Positions 31,730-39,966 of a stretch of 64,000 nt of DNA are shown here, piece after piece. Below the pieces are notes generated by a model. It was given only the letters and a program-made list of their open reading frames with translations. It was not told where the DNA came from and made no database searches. The stretch lies in assembly GCF_016888335.1 (NCBI RefSeq), contig NZ_JAFEJG010000004.1:558001-622000 (forward strand), written 5' to 3'. The stretch is from Janibacter endophyticus. Lineage in GTDB: Bacteria > Actinomycetota > Actinomycetes > Actinomycetales > Dermatophilaceae. A program made the translations under genes and the position numbers. Each line of letters begins with the position of its first letter. Position 1 is the stretch's first letter.

Positions 31730-32962
31730 GTGGACCCGATCACCAACCCCTACGCCCCCGGCGCCGGCCAGCGACCCCCCGAGCTCGCGGGCCGCGACGA
31801 CCAGCTGCAGACCTTCGACGTCGTGCTCCGGCGGGTCGCCGCCGGACGACCCGACCGCAGCCTCGTCCTCACCGGTCTTCGTGGTGTCGGCAAGACGGTC
31901 CTGCTCAACCAGCTCCGCAGCGCCGCCGTCCGCGCGAGGTGGGGGACCGGCAAGCTCGAGGCCCGCCCCGACCAGCGCCTGCGCCGCCCCCTCGCCAGTG
32001 CGCTCCACCAGGCTGTCCGCGAGCTGGGGCACAGCCAGACCGACGAGGTCGACCACGTCCTCGGCGTCATCAAGGCCTTCGCCCAGCGCGACGCCGCCCC
32101 CGGCACCAAGCTCCGCGACACGTGGAACCCCGGCATCGACGCCCCGGCCGTCAAGGGTCGCGCCGACTCCGGCGACATCGAGATCGACCTCGTCGAGCTG
32201 CTCACCGACGCGGGCGGGCTGGCCGCCGACCTTGGCCGGGGGATCGCGATCTTCATCGACGAGATGCAGGACCTCGGTCCCGAGGACGTCTCGGCGCTGT
32301 GCGCCGCGTGCCACGAGATCAGCCAGTCCGGGCTGCCTGTCATCGTCGTCGGCGCTGGCCTGCCGCACCTGCCCGCGGTCCTCTCGGCGAGCAAGTCGTA
32401 CTCCGAGCGGCTCTTCCGCTACGTCCGCATCGACCGGCTCCCGCGCGAGGCCGCCGACCGCGCCCTCACCACCCCGGCCGACGACGAGGGCGCCGAGTTC
32501 GAGCCGGCCGCCCTCGACGCTCTCTACGCGGCCACCGGTGGCTACCCCTACTTCATCCAGGCGTACGGGAAGTCCGTGTGGGACAAGGCTCCCCGCTCAC
32601 CGATCACCGCCGACGACGTCGCGGTCGCGGCGCCGGAGGCAGAGGCCGAGCTGGCCGTCGGCTTCTTCGGGTCACGTTTCGAGCGCGCGACACCGGGTGA
32701 GCGCGAGTACCTGCGGGCGATGGCGGAGGTCGCGGCCGCCGTGTCGGACGCCGCGGCGCAGGGGGACGAAGGGGTGGCACCTCTCGACGAGATCGAGTCC
32801 GTCGCCACCTCGGAGGTCGCCGCCCATCTCGGCAAGAAGCCGCAGTCGCTCTCGCCTGCGCGCGACGCCCTGCTCAAGAAGGGCCTCATCTACTCGGGCG
32901 AGCGGGGCCGGATCGCCTTCACCGTGCCCCACTTCGGCCGATATCTGCGCGACCAGACCTGA
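31730..32962 (+). CDS. AAA ATPase with C-terminal winged helix, Orc1/Cdc6-like
   Basis: 410 residues. Walker A TGLRGVGKT (48-56), Walker B IAIFIDEMQDL (near 170-180), a sensor-1 stretch VIVVGAGLPHLP and a lid domain (GYPYFIQAYGKSVWDKAP) define an Orc1/Cdc6- or MNS-like AAA module. The end (about 335-405; SVATSEVAAHLGKKPQSLSP and FTVPHFGRYL) is a winged helix. Such stand-alone ATPases occur widely in actinobacteria; their role is undefined, with links to replication initiation, mobile elements or defence only by analogy. The start is GTG 31730. It is divergent from the SOS-regulated HNH gene and has no partner gene. Confidence 0.78.
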   Translation: MDPITNPYAPGAGQRPPELAGRDDQLQTFDVVLRRVAAGRPDRSLVLTGLRGVGKTVLLNQLRSAAVRARWGTGKLEARPDQRLRRPLASALHQAVRELGHSQTDEVDHVLGVIKAFAQRDAAPGTKLRDTWNPGIDAPAVKGRADSGDIEIDLVELLTDAGGLAADLGRGIAIFIDEMQDLGPEDVSALCAACHEISQSGLPVIVVGAGLPHLPAVLSASKSYSERLFRYVRIDRLPREAADRALTTPADDEGAEFEPAALDALYAATGGYPYFIQAYGKSVWDKAPRSPITADDVAVAAPEAEAELAVGFFGSRFERATPGEREYLRAMAEVAAAVSDAAAQGDEGVAPLDEIESVATSEVAAHLGKKPQSLSPARDALLKKGLIYSGERGRIAFTVPHFGRYLRDQT

Positions 32963-32966
32963 GGGG

Positions 32967-33073
32967 TCAGCCGCGCGAGACGAAGGCCGGCTTCTTGCCG
33001 GTACCCACCGGACCTTGATACCGCCGCCCAGACCCTCGAGGTCGAGGCCGCTGCACGGCTTCGCGTCCGTCAT
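32967..33073 (-). pseudogene. Very small ORF (about 35 residues) broken by one base
   Basis: From ATG 33073 the frame reads MTDAKPCSGLDLEGLGGGIK and then loses sense. Adding one C to the GTCC run near 33010 would continue it as VPVGTGKKPAFVSRG and stop at 32967-32969, exactly 36 codons. The reconstructed product is too short to classify. It could be a chance pattern, a sequencing indel, or a dead gene. It lies between the ATPase and nnrD genes. Confidence 0.3.
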
Positions 33074-33091
33074 CGTCCCCCAGGGTTGGGC

Positions 33092-34009
33092 TCAGTCGCC
33101 CCGCAGCGTCCGCAGCACGAGCGGCAGCTCGTCCGGCAGCTCACCGGCGAGGTAGCCGACCCGGCCGAGCCGCATCGCGAGCGCGTCGCCCGCCGCGGCA
33201 TGGACGTACTTCGCCCAGACGAGCGCCTGCGTCCGACCGGCGCCGCGGCTGAGCAGCCCGAGCGCGGCACCCGCGACGACGTCGCCGCTGCCCGACGTCC
33301 CGAGCCCGGTGTCGCCGGTCGTCACCTGCCACAGCCGGCCGTCGGCGGCGACCCACTGCTCGCACCCGACGACGGCGTCGTACCGCTTCGCCGCGGCGAG
33401 GGTCGCCTCCGCGACCTCGTCGTCGGGGATCTCGTCGCGGTCGAGGACGTAGGCGAGCTCGCCGGAGTTCGGCGTTGCGACGAGCCGCCCCCGCAGTGCG
33501 TCCACCACCGAGTCGTCGAGGTCGGGCAGCACGGTCAGGCCGAAGGCGTCGAGCACCACCCGCGTCTCGTCACCCAGCGTCGGCACGATCTCGGTGATGA
33601 GCCGCGCCGACCCCTCGGGGTCGTCCAGCCCGGGCCCGACGAGCACCCCGTCGGCGCGGGAGGTCTCGCGCTCCAGCGCGGCCCCCGTGCCCACCCCGGT
33701 CACGGATCCGTCGGAGGACTCGGCGAGCGCCGTCACCCCGGACTCCGGGACCGCCACGGCAAGGTGACGGGCCACCCCTTCGGCCACCCCGAGGTGGAGC
33801 TTGCCGGCGCCCATCCGCAGGGCCGACACCCCGGCGAGGAGGACCGCGCCGGGAGTCGCGCACGACCCGCCGACGACGACGGCCTGGCCGCGGGTGTACT
33901 TCGTGCCGGATGGTGCGGGGAGCGGCCACGCGCGGAGCATGTCGGGGGTGACGAGCCGCGGGTTCTTCAGCGTCCCGCCGGCCGCGGTCTCGGGGATCTG
34001 CTCAGGCAT
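33092..34009 (-). CDS. nnrD: ADP-dependent NAD(P)H-hydrate dehydratase
   Basis: 305-residue ribokinase-fold enzyme that dehydrates damaged NAD(P)H hydrates back to NAD(P)H using ADP. Conserved blocks: VVVGGSCATPGAVLLAGVSAL, ADGVLVGPGLDD, VVLDAFGLTVLP, LVATPNSGELAYVL and the catalytic GLGTSGSGDVVAGAALGLL. It lacks the N-terminal epimerase (NnrE/YjeF_N) of fused forms. ATG 34009 places KNPRLVTPDML near the N-terminus. The start overlaps the end of the histidine phosphatase gene by 8 nt, indicating an operon. Confidence 0.9.
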   Translation of the reverse strand: MPEQIPETAAGGTLKNPRLVTPDMLRAWPLPAPSGTKYTRGQAVVVGGSCATPGAVLLAGVSALRMGAGKLHLGVAEGVARHLAVAVPESGVTALAESSDGSVTGVGTGAALERETSRADGVLVGPGLDDPEGSARLITEIVPTLGDETRVVLDAFGLTVLPDLDDSVVDALRGRLVATPNSGELAYVLDRDEIPDDEVAEATLAAAKRYDAVVGCEQWVAADGRLWQVTTGDTGLGTSGSGDVVAGAALGLLSRGAGRTQALVWAKYVHAAAGDALAMRLGRVGYLAGELPDELPLVLRTLRGD

Positions 34010-34769
34010 CGTCGCCCCGCTCGTCGGAGCCCTCGCCGACCGCGTCGGCGGCGCCGGGCTGGTCGGTGACCTCGACGTCCTCGCGGCGCAGGTGCTCGTC
34101 GAGGTTGTAGTCGGTGACCCGCCAGCCGGTGGGTGAGTCCTCGTCGCGGACGAGCCGGCAAATCGCGGCGTTCTTGAGCCCGTTGGTGCGGGACCGCTCG
34201 AGGACGGCCTCCTCGTCGAGGCCCTCCGCGACGTAGCAGAAGAGCAGGTTGACGACGTCGTGCGCGGTGACGAGCGCGATCTCGTGCCGCTCCTGCGCCA
34301 GGTCGGCGAGGACGGCCCGCACGCGCCCGGCAACGTCCGCCCAGGACTCGCCACCCGGCGGCCGGTAGTAGAACTTGCCGATCCACTCCCGGCGCTCGGC
34401 CTCCTCCGGGTACTGCTTCCGGATCCCTGCGCCGGTGAGCATGTCGGTGATGCCCATGTCGCGGTCGCGCAGCCGCTCGTCGACCTTGAAGTCGAGCTCC
34501 ATCTCGGCCTGCTCGAGCGCGATCTCGCCGGTCTGGCGAGCGCGGCGGTAGGGGCTGGTCCACACGATGCCAGGGCGCTCGCCGTCGGTGAGCTCGGAGA
34601 GCCAGTGCCCCACCGCGGACGCCTGCTGGCGGCCTGTCTCGGACAGCTCGACGTCGGGGTCGCGCGCGGGCACGTCGATGCGCTCGAGGCCGTCGCGCAT
34701 CGCGGTCTCGGCCGCGACGTTGCCCTCGGACTGCCCGTGCCGGACGAGGATCACCTGTTGCAGCGCCAT
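34002..34769 (-). CDS. Histidine phosphatase family protein
   Basis: 255 residues of the phosphoglycerate-mutase-like superfamily: RHGQSEGN (catalytic His in 10-17), TSPYRRARQTGEIALEQ (Arg), acid/base DERLRDRDMG, and the second His in ALVTAHDVVN. An acidic C-terminal tail (EVTDQPGAADAVGEGSDERG) is unusual. Substrates in this family range from sugar phosphates to nucleotides, so function is open. It is co-translated with nnrD. Confidence 0.87.
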   Translation of the reverse strand: MALQQVILVRHGQSEGNVAAETAMRDGLERIDVPARDPDVELSETGRQQASAVGHWLSELTDGERPGIVWTSPYRRARQTGEIALEQAEMELDFKVDERLRDRDMGITDMLTGAGIRKQYPEEAERREWIGKFYYRPPGGESWADVAGRVRAVLADLAQERHEIALVTAHDVVNLLFCYVAEGLDEEAVLERSRTNGLKNAAICRLVRDEDSPTGWRVTDYNLDEHLRREDVEVTDQPGAADAVGEGSDERGDDA

Positions 34770-34858
34770 GGCCTCACCCTAGGGACGGCCCGTGCCGGGG
34801 AGGCGCTAACGACGGGGGTCGAAGGGGTGAGCCGTCGCGGTCGTCGGGCGTCCGGTCC

Positions 34859-35407
34859 TCAGCCGGCGGGCCGGCCGGACGTGAGCTCGTCGACGAGGCG
34901 AGAGGGGAGGCGGTCGCGCAGCACGGGGTCCGATCGCGTGCCGGTCGCGTCGAGGACGGTGCTGAAGAAGCAGCGCGCCGCCGCGGTGAGGATGACGTCG
35001 AGCACCTCCTCCTCGCTCAGGCCGTGCCGGCGCAGGCCGGCCACGTCCCCTTCGTCGAGGTTGGGCGCGTCGACGGCGACCTGCGCCGCGAAGCTGGCGA
35101 CCGCGTCGTCGCGGCCGGTCGTCTCGGCGACGTCCATGCTGTCGCTCGCCGCGAGGATGCGCCGCAGCCCGTCCTCGTCGACGTGCGACCCGAGCAGGAC
35201 GACGCTGTGGGCGAGGCTGCAGTAGGTGCTGTGCAGCGCCCGTGCGGCGCCGACGGTCGCGACCTCGTAGGTGCGGTCGTCGAGCCCCTCACGGATCGCC
35301 GCGACGAGGGCACGCCACGCCGCGTAGACCTCGGGCCGCACCGCGAAGACACGCTCGTACGCAGGCAGCGAGCCGTCGGTCGACTCGATGCCGGGCAGGA
35401 AGCCCAT
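34859..35407 (-). CDS. Carboxymuconolactone decarboxylase/AhpD-like protein
   Basis: 182 residues, helical AhpD-like fold. The conserved core is ARALHSTYCSLAHSVVL, where a C-x-x-x-H takes the place of AhpD's CxxC, followed by GLRRHGLSEEEVLDVILTAA ARCFF. Family members act in peroxide reduction or in aromatic lactone metabolism; with a single Cys the latter or an unknown role is likelier. It starts 4 nt after the stop of the DsrE-like gene, so the pair forms an operon. Confidence 0.8.
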   Translation of the reverse strand: MGFLPGIESTDGSLPAYERVFAVRPEVYAAWRALVAAIREGLDDRTYEVATVGAARALHSTYCSLAHSVVLLGSHVDEDGLRRILAASDSMDVAETTGRDDAVASFAAQVAVDAPNLDEGDVAGLRRHGLSEEEVLDVILTAAARCFFSTVLDATGTRSDPVLRDRLPSRLVDELTSGRPAG

Positions 35408-35411
35408 GACC

Positions 35412-35771
35412 TTAGAAGCTGAAGGTCGTGGCGCCCTCGCCGATCCACTCCCACAGCTGCACGGTCCCGCCGACCTCGGCGTTCGCCACGAGGGAGCCGG
35501 GGTCGACCCCCTTGGCCGTGACGCAGACGCCGCAGGCGATGTAGCGGCCGCCGGCCGCCGTGTACCGGTCGAAGAGGTCGGTGAGGGGAGGGCAGCCCTC
35601 GCAGGCCGTCGTCCGGGCGAAGCCGTCGACGGCGAGCCGGACGGCCTCCTTGGTGAGGAAGATCAAGGTCTCGCGGCCGGACTCGGCGGCACCGACGGCG
35701 ACGAGGAAGGCAACCGTCACCTTCTCCGCGTCCTCGAGGCCGGTGGTCAGTGAGATGGCTGCCTTGGACAT
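35412..35771 (-). CDS. DsrE family (sulfur relay-like) protein
   Basis: 119 residues with the DsrE/TusD fold: an N-terminal strand KAAISLTTGLEDAEKVTVAF, LIFLTKEAVRLAVDGFA, and the cysteine-bearing segments CEGCPP and YIACGVCVTAKG. ACGVCV corresponds to the active-site Cys of sulfur-carrying relatives. It is preceded by a strong AGGAGG site six nt from ATG 35771. Small DsrE proteins beside AhpD-like genes may act in thiol or sulfane-sulfur chemistry; this is inference. Confidence 0.82.
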   Translation of the reverse strand: MSKAAISLTTGLEDAEKVTVAFLVAVGAAESGRETLIFLTKEAVRLAVDGFARTTACEGCPPLTDLFDRYTAAGGRYIACGVCVTAKGVDPGSLVANAEVGGTVQLWEWIGEGATTFSF

Positions 35772-35907
35772 GTCGCCCTCCTGGGGTTCGGGGCCCGGGA
35801 CGGGCCCATCCCTGGACGCTACGACCAGGTCACGGGCAGGGCGAGGGTCATGGGCCGAACGGCTCAGGGGTGCTGACGTCGACCTCGGAGAGGGTGGGCC
35901 AGAGGGG

Positions 35908-37127
35908 TCACGCGGCGGACCCCCTTCGTCCCAGCTCGTCGTCGACGAAGGACGGGCGGACCGCCCGCAGCCCCGCGAGGACGAAGGGGAGCGACGTCGC
36001 CATGAGCACCCATAGGACGACCTCCCACCCACCGGTCGCCGCGTGCAGCACGCCGACGACGACCGGCCCGAGCGCGGCGAGCAGGTAGCCGACCGGCTGC
36101 ACGAAGCCGGACAGCCGACCGGTGACGTGGTGCGACCGCGTCCGCGCGGTGATGAGTGCGATGACGAGAGGGAAGGCGAAGCCCGAGATGCCGAGCACGA
36201 CCGCCCAGAGCCACGGCACGGTCGCAGGCGCCACGAGCAGGCCGCCGTAGCCGACGACGAGGAGCAGACCGAGGCCGACGATCATCGGGGCGAGACCTCG
36301 GCCTCTCGCGATGACGCTCGGCATCGTCAGCCCGCCGACGATCGTCACCGCGGCGAGCATCGCCTGCATCGCCCCGGCAGACGCGGCCGACAGCCCGGCG
36401 TCCCGGTAGATCTGCGGGAGCCAGCCCATCTGGATGTACGCGTGCATCGACTGCAGCCCGAAGAGCACGGTCATCGCGATGGCGGTCGGGGAGCGCATGA
36501 CGTGCGCGTCGGGTGGCACGTCGAGCTCGTCGAGGACCGCGGTGCGCCGCCGCTCGTGGCGGGAGAGCCACCACCACAGCGGCACCGCGACCACCGCACC
36601 GACACCCCAGAAGCCGACGCCCCAGCGCCAACCCGCCTCTGCCGCAACGGGAGCGGTGAGCAGCGACCCGAGCGAGCCGCCGACGATGAGACCGGTGCCG
36701 TAGATCGTCATGAGGCGGACCTCGTGGCCGCCGTGGGCCTTGACCCAGGCGGGGACGAGGACGTTGCCGACGGCCATGCCGAGCAGCGCGACCGCGGACA
36801 GGACGAGGAAGGCCGTGGCGTCACCGACGAGCGGCCGCAGGAGCAGCCCGGCCGCGGCGAGCGCCAGGCCGAGCGCGATGCCGCCGGCCACCCCGGCCCT
36901 TCGGCCAAGCCGCACGGCGAGCGCCCCTCCGATCCCGAAGCACAGCCCGGGCAGCCCGGTGAGGGCGCCGGCCGCACCGCCGCCCATCCCGAGCCCGTCG
37001 CGGATCTCGTCGAGCACCGGGCCGACGGCCGAGGCGCCGGGGCGCAGGTGAGCGAGACGAGGACGGTCGCGACGACGAGGAGGGCGAAGGGGAGGGCGCC
37101 GGCCGACCCCTTCGCTCGCGTCCTCAC
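35908..37127 (-). pseudogene. CynX/NimT family MFS transporter, frameshifted near the N-terminus
   Basis: The body (frame ending at 35908, about 369 residues) has 11-12 hydrophobic helices and CynX-type features such as GLQSMHAYIQMGWLPQIYRD. The true start, GTG 37127, reads RTRAKGSAGALPFALLVVAT VLVSL and then runs into TCAPAP in the wrong frame. The family motif there is SLNLRP; one extra A in the CTCACC at about 37049 restores VSLNLRPGASAVGPVLDEIR and joins both parts. So either this copy is dead or a base is missing in the assembly. CynX/NimT members export cyanate, nitroimidazoles or similar small compounds. Confidence 0.8.
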
Positions 37128-37158
37128 GAGGGGCGACCCTACGCCGGGTCGCGGGGGC

Positions 37159-37623
37159 TCAGTCGCCGAGGGCGCAGAGGATGAGCTTCTTGACCTCGGC
37201 CTCGTTCGCCTTGGTCCACCGGGTGATCGCGAAGCTCGTCGGCCACATCGAGCCGTCGTCGAGCTGGGCGTTGTCGTTGAATCCGATGTGCCCGTAGCGC
37301 GAGTCGAACTTGCCCGCGAACTGCCAGAAGAGCAGGACCTTGCCGTCCTTGGCGTAGGCGGGGAAGCCGTACCAGGTCCGCGGCTCGAGCTGGGGCGCGA
37401 TCTTCTTGACGAGCGCGTGCAGCCCCTCGGCGATCGCCCGGTCGGAGCCGTCCATCTTCGCGATCGCGTCGAGGACGTCCTGCTCGGTGTTCTTGCCGGC
37501 CCTGGTCCGCTTCTTCTCGGCCGCGGCCTGCTTCATCGCGGCCTTTTCCTCGGCGGTCCAGGTGCCGGAGGTGGTCGTCTTCGCAGCCGTCTTCTTCGCC
37601 GGGGCCTTCTTCGCAGTCGCCAT
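37159..37623 (-). CDS. DUF1801 (YdhG-like) domain protein
   Basis: 154 residues. A Lys/Ala-rich head (KKAPAKKTAAK), possibly nucleic-acid binding, precedes the DUF1801 domain with EPRTWYGFPAYAKDGKVLLF WQFAGKF, HIGFNDNAQL and MWPTSFAI. DUF1801 proteins are annotated as iron chaperones by remote similarity to frataxin, with little direct evidence. It is a single gene followed by nothing on its strand until the MFS gene. Confidence 0.78.
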   Translation of the reverse strand: MATAKKAPAKKTAAKTTTSGTWTAEEKAAMKQAAAEKKRTRAGKNTEQDVLDAIAKMDGSDRAIAEGLHALVKKIAPQLEPRTWYGFPAYAKDGKVLLFWQFAGKFDSRYGHIGFNDNAQLDDGSMWPTSFAITRWTKANEAEVKKLILCALGD

Positions 37624-37708
37624 GTCTCGATGATGTCAGCGAAGGCGGTCTGTCACACCCCGGGCGTGGGGTCGAAGCAGGAGCTGGAGGCGGTGCTCAC
37701 GGACGGAC

Positions 37709-37732
37709 GTGCACATGCCGAGGCATGGGCAC
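37709..37732 (-). terminator. Terminator hairpin after glgC
   Basis: GTGCACATGCC pairs with GGCATGGGCAC (one mismatch) around a 2-nt loop, 9 nt beyond the glgC stop on the minus strand. Confidence 0.55.
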
Positions 37733-37741
37733 GGGGAGGGA

Positions 37742-38983
37742 TCAAGCGGTCGTGCCTGGCTCGAGCCGCGCGCCCGCCTCGATGCTCACCCCGGGGCCGA
37801 CGGTCGACTCGCGGCCGACGAGGACGACGGCCGAGTCGGCCGGGGGCCAGCGTTTCGGCGAGGACCCGACGGTCGCCCCCTTCGCGAACTCGCACCGGTG
37901 GTCGACGACCGCCGCGGTCAGCACCGCGTCGGCCCGCACGACGACCTCGTCCATGAGCACGCAGTCCTCGACGACGGCGCCGGCCTCGACGACGCAGCCG
38001 GGGCCGAGCACGCTGCGCCGGACTGTGCCGCGCACCTGCGTGCCCGGTGTGAGCAGCGAGTCCTCGACGACGGCGCCGGCATGGACCATCGCCGGTGGCA
38101 GCTCGGGGAAGTGGCTGCGGATCGGCCAGGTCGGGTCGTCGAAGACGTCGACCTTGCCTCGCAGCAGCTCGCGGTGCGCGGCGAGGTAGGCGCCCGGCCG
38201 GCCGAGGTCGCGCCAGTAGCCCTCGAGGGCGAAGGCGTGCGCTGTCCCGCGCTCGACGAAACGCTCGACGAGGCGGGGGAAGTCGCCCAGCCCGTCGGGC
38301 AGTCCCGGCTCCTCCTGCGCGAGCTCACGTCTCAGCGCGTCGAGCTCGCGCAGCAGCGCGTCGGTGGAGTAGACGAAGATCTCCGCCGCGACGACTCCGT
38401 GCTCGGGCGTGGTCGGCTTCTCGCTCATGCCGGTGATGAGTCCCTCGTCCCCGACGTCGACGAGCGTCTTGTGCTTGGCCTCGGTCTTGGCCACCTCCGC
38501 GGTGACGACGGTGACCTCGGACCCCTGGGTCAGGTGCTGGGCGACGACCTGCCGGACGTCGAGGCGGAAGACCTGGTCGGCGCTCATGACGACGACCACG
38601 TCGGGGCGGAGGTCGGCGATCTGCGGGGAGAGTCGCAGCAGGTCGTCGACGTTGCCCGAGCTGAACCCCTCGACCGCGCGGGTGCGCCCCTCCTCGGGGA
38701 CCAGCCGCCGGTAGCCGCCGCGCGTGCGATCGAGGTCCCACGGCCGACCGCTCGCGAGGTGCCGGTCGAGCGAGGACGCCTCGAACTGCACCGACACCCA
38801 CACGTCGGGGAAGCCGCTGTTGCTGAGGTTGCTCAGCGCGAAGTCGATGAGCTGGAAGCTGCCGCCGAAGGGGACGGCCGGCTTGGCCCGCTCACGGGTG
38901 AGCACGTCCATCCGGGAGCCCTTGCCCCCCGCCTGGACGATGCCGAGGACGTGCGGGGGCGTGGCGAAGGGAGGTTGCGGCAT
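37742..38983 (-). CDS. glgC: Glucose-1-phosphate adenylyltransferase family (GlgC-like) nucleotidyltransferase
   Basis: 413 residues. An N-terminal nucleotidyltransferase has GIVQAGGKGSRM (13-24), RERAKPAVPFGGSFQLIDFA and VSVQFEASSLDRHLASGRPW. It is followed by a C-terminal left-handed beta-helix with hexapeptide repeats (VVEAGAVVEDCVLMDEVVV). The order and motifs match ADP-glucose pyrophosphorylase, the first step of glycogen or maltosyl synthesis from glucose-1-phosphate. ATG 38983 is taken because conserved residues begin there. No other glg genes lie nearby; a different sugar-phosphate cannot be excluded. Confidence 0.85.
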   Translation of the reverse strand: MPQPPFATPPHVLGIVQAGGKGSRMDVLTRERAKPAVPFGGSFQLIDFALSNLSNSGFPDVWVSVQFEASSLDRHLASGRPWDLDRTRGGYRRLVPEEGRTRAVEGFSSGNVDDLLRLSPQIADLRPDVVVVMSADQVFRLDVRQVVAQHLTQGSEVTVVTAEVAKTEAKHKTLVDVGDEGLITGMSEKPTTPEHGVVAAEIFVYSTDALLRELDALRRELAQEEPGLPDGLGDFPRLVERFVERGTAHAFALEGYWRDLGRPGAYLAAHRELLRGKVDVFDDPTWPIRSHFPELPPAMVHAGAVVEDSLLTPGTQVRGTVRRSVLGPGCVVEAGAVVEDCVLMDEVVVRADAVLTAAVVDHRCEFAKGATVGSSPKRWPPADSAVVLVGRESTVGPGVSIEAGARLEPGTTA

Positions 38984-39056
38984 GCCCGTCAACGTAAACC
39001 CCGGAAGGTCTCCCGAAACACTTCCGCCGGGGGTCCTTCGCTGCCAGGGTGGGGCC

Positions 39057-39926
39057 ATGACGACGACGTCCACCGTGATCCGTGACGGCCTCGACTTCGG
39101 GGAGGGGCCGCGCTGGCGTGATGGCCTGCTGTGGTTCAGCGACTTCTACCGGCATGCCGTGTACACCCTCGACCCGGAGACCGGTGAGGAGACGAAGGTC
39201 GTCGACGTGCCGGGCCAGCCGTCGGGCCTGGGCTGGCTGCCCGACGGGCGCCTCCTCGTCGTGTCGATGACCGACCACAAGGTGATGCGCTTGGAGACGG
39301 ACGGCGCGCTCGTCGAGCACGCCGACATCTCCGCGCACTGCGGCTACCACGCCAACGACATGCTCGTCGACGCCCAGGGCCGGGCCTACGTCGGCAACTT
39401 CGGCTACGACCTCCACGACGACATGGCGCGGCGCGACGTCCCGACGATCCTCGGCGACGAGAGCGCGGGCGCGACCGACCTCGTCCGGGTCGACCCCGAC
39501 GGGTCGGTGACGGTCGTCGCCGAGGGTGTCCGCTTCCCCAACGGCATGGCGTTCCTCGACGGCGGCCGGACCCTCGTGCTCGCCGAGACGCTGCGTCTGC
39601 AGCTCACGGCCTTCACGGTCCAGGAGGACGGCTCGCTCACCGACCGTCGGGTGTGGGCGTCGACGGCCGAGCAGATGGCGGCGGCGGACGGCATCGCGGC
39701 CGACGGCGAAGGGGGTGTCTGGGTCAGCGCCGCCCTCGGTCCGGCGGTCGTCCGGTACGCGGAGGGCGGTGAGGTGACCGGCATGGTCACGACGACGCAG
39801 AACGCCTTCGCCTGCGCCGTCGGCGGCCCCAACGGCCGGACGCTCTACGTCATGACGGCCCCGTCGAGCGAGCCGAAGGACGTCGACGGACGGTCGGCCG
39901 GGAAGATCGAGGCCGCCTCGATCTGA
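39057..39926 (+). CDS. SMP-30/gluconolactonase family lactonase
   Basis: 289-residue six-bladed beta-propeller. Metal ligands of the family are visible: the N-terminal Glu in LDFGEGPRWRDG, Asn in HCGYHANDMLVDAQGRAYV, the Asn-Gly in RFPNGMAFL and the Asp in AADGIAADGEGGVWVS. These enzymes open sugar lactones with a divalent metal. Since aldarates can form lactones, a link to the glucarate island 3 kb away is conceivable but not shown. ATG 39057 gives the standard start. A perfect palindromic terminator follows. Confidence 0.85.
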   Translation: MTTTSTVIRDGLDFGEGPRWRDGLLWFSDFYRHAVYTLDPETGEETKVVDVPGQPSGLGWLPDGRLLVVSMTDHKVMRLETDGALVEHADISAHCGYHANDMLVDAQGRAYVGNFGYDLHDDMARRDVPTILGDESAGATDLVRVDPDGSVTVVAEGVRFPNGMAFLDGGRTLVLAETLRLQLTAFTVQEDGSLTDRRVWASTAEQMAAADGIAADGEGGVWVSAALGPAVVRYAEGGEVTGMVTTTQNAFACAVGGPNGRTLYVMTAPSSEPKDVDGRSAGKIEAASI

Positions 39927-39934
39927 CGCACGAC

Positions 39935-39956
39935 CGCAACTGCCCGGGCAGTTGCG
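39935..39956. terminator. Perfect 22-nt palindrome between convergent genes
   Basis: CGCAACTGCCC and its exact complement form an 11-bp stem with no free loop, between the SMP-30 gene and the minus-strand FMN enzyme gene. It very likely ends transcription from both sides. Confidence 0.7.
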
Positions 39957-39966
39957 AAAGAGGGGG

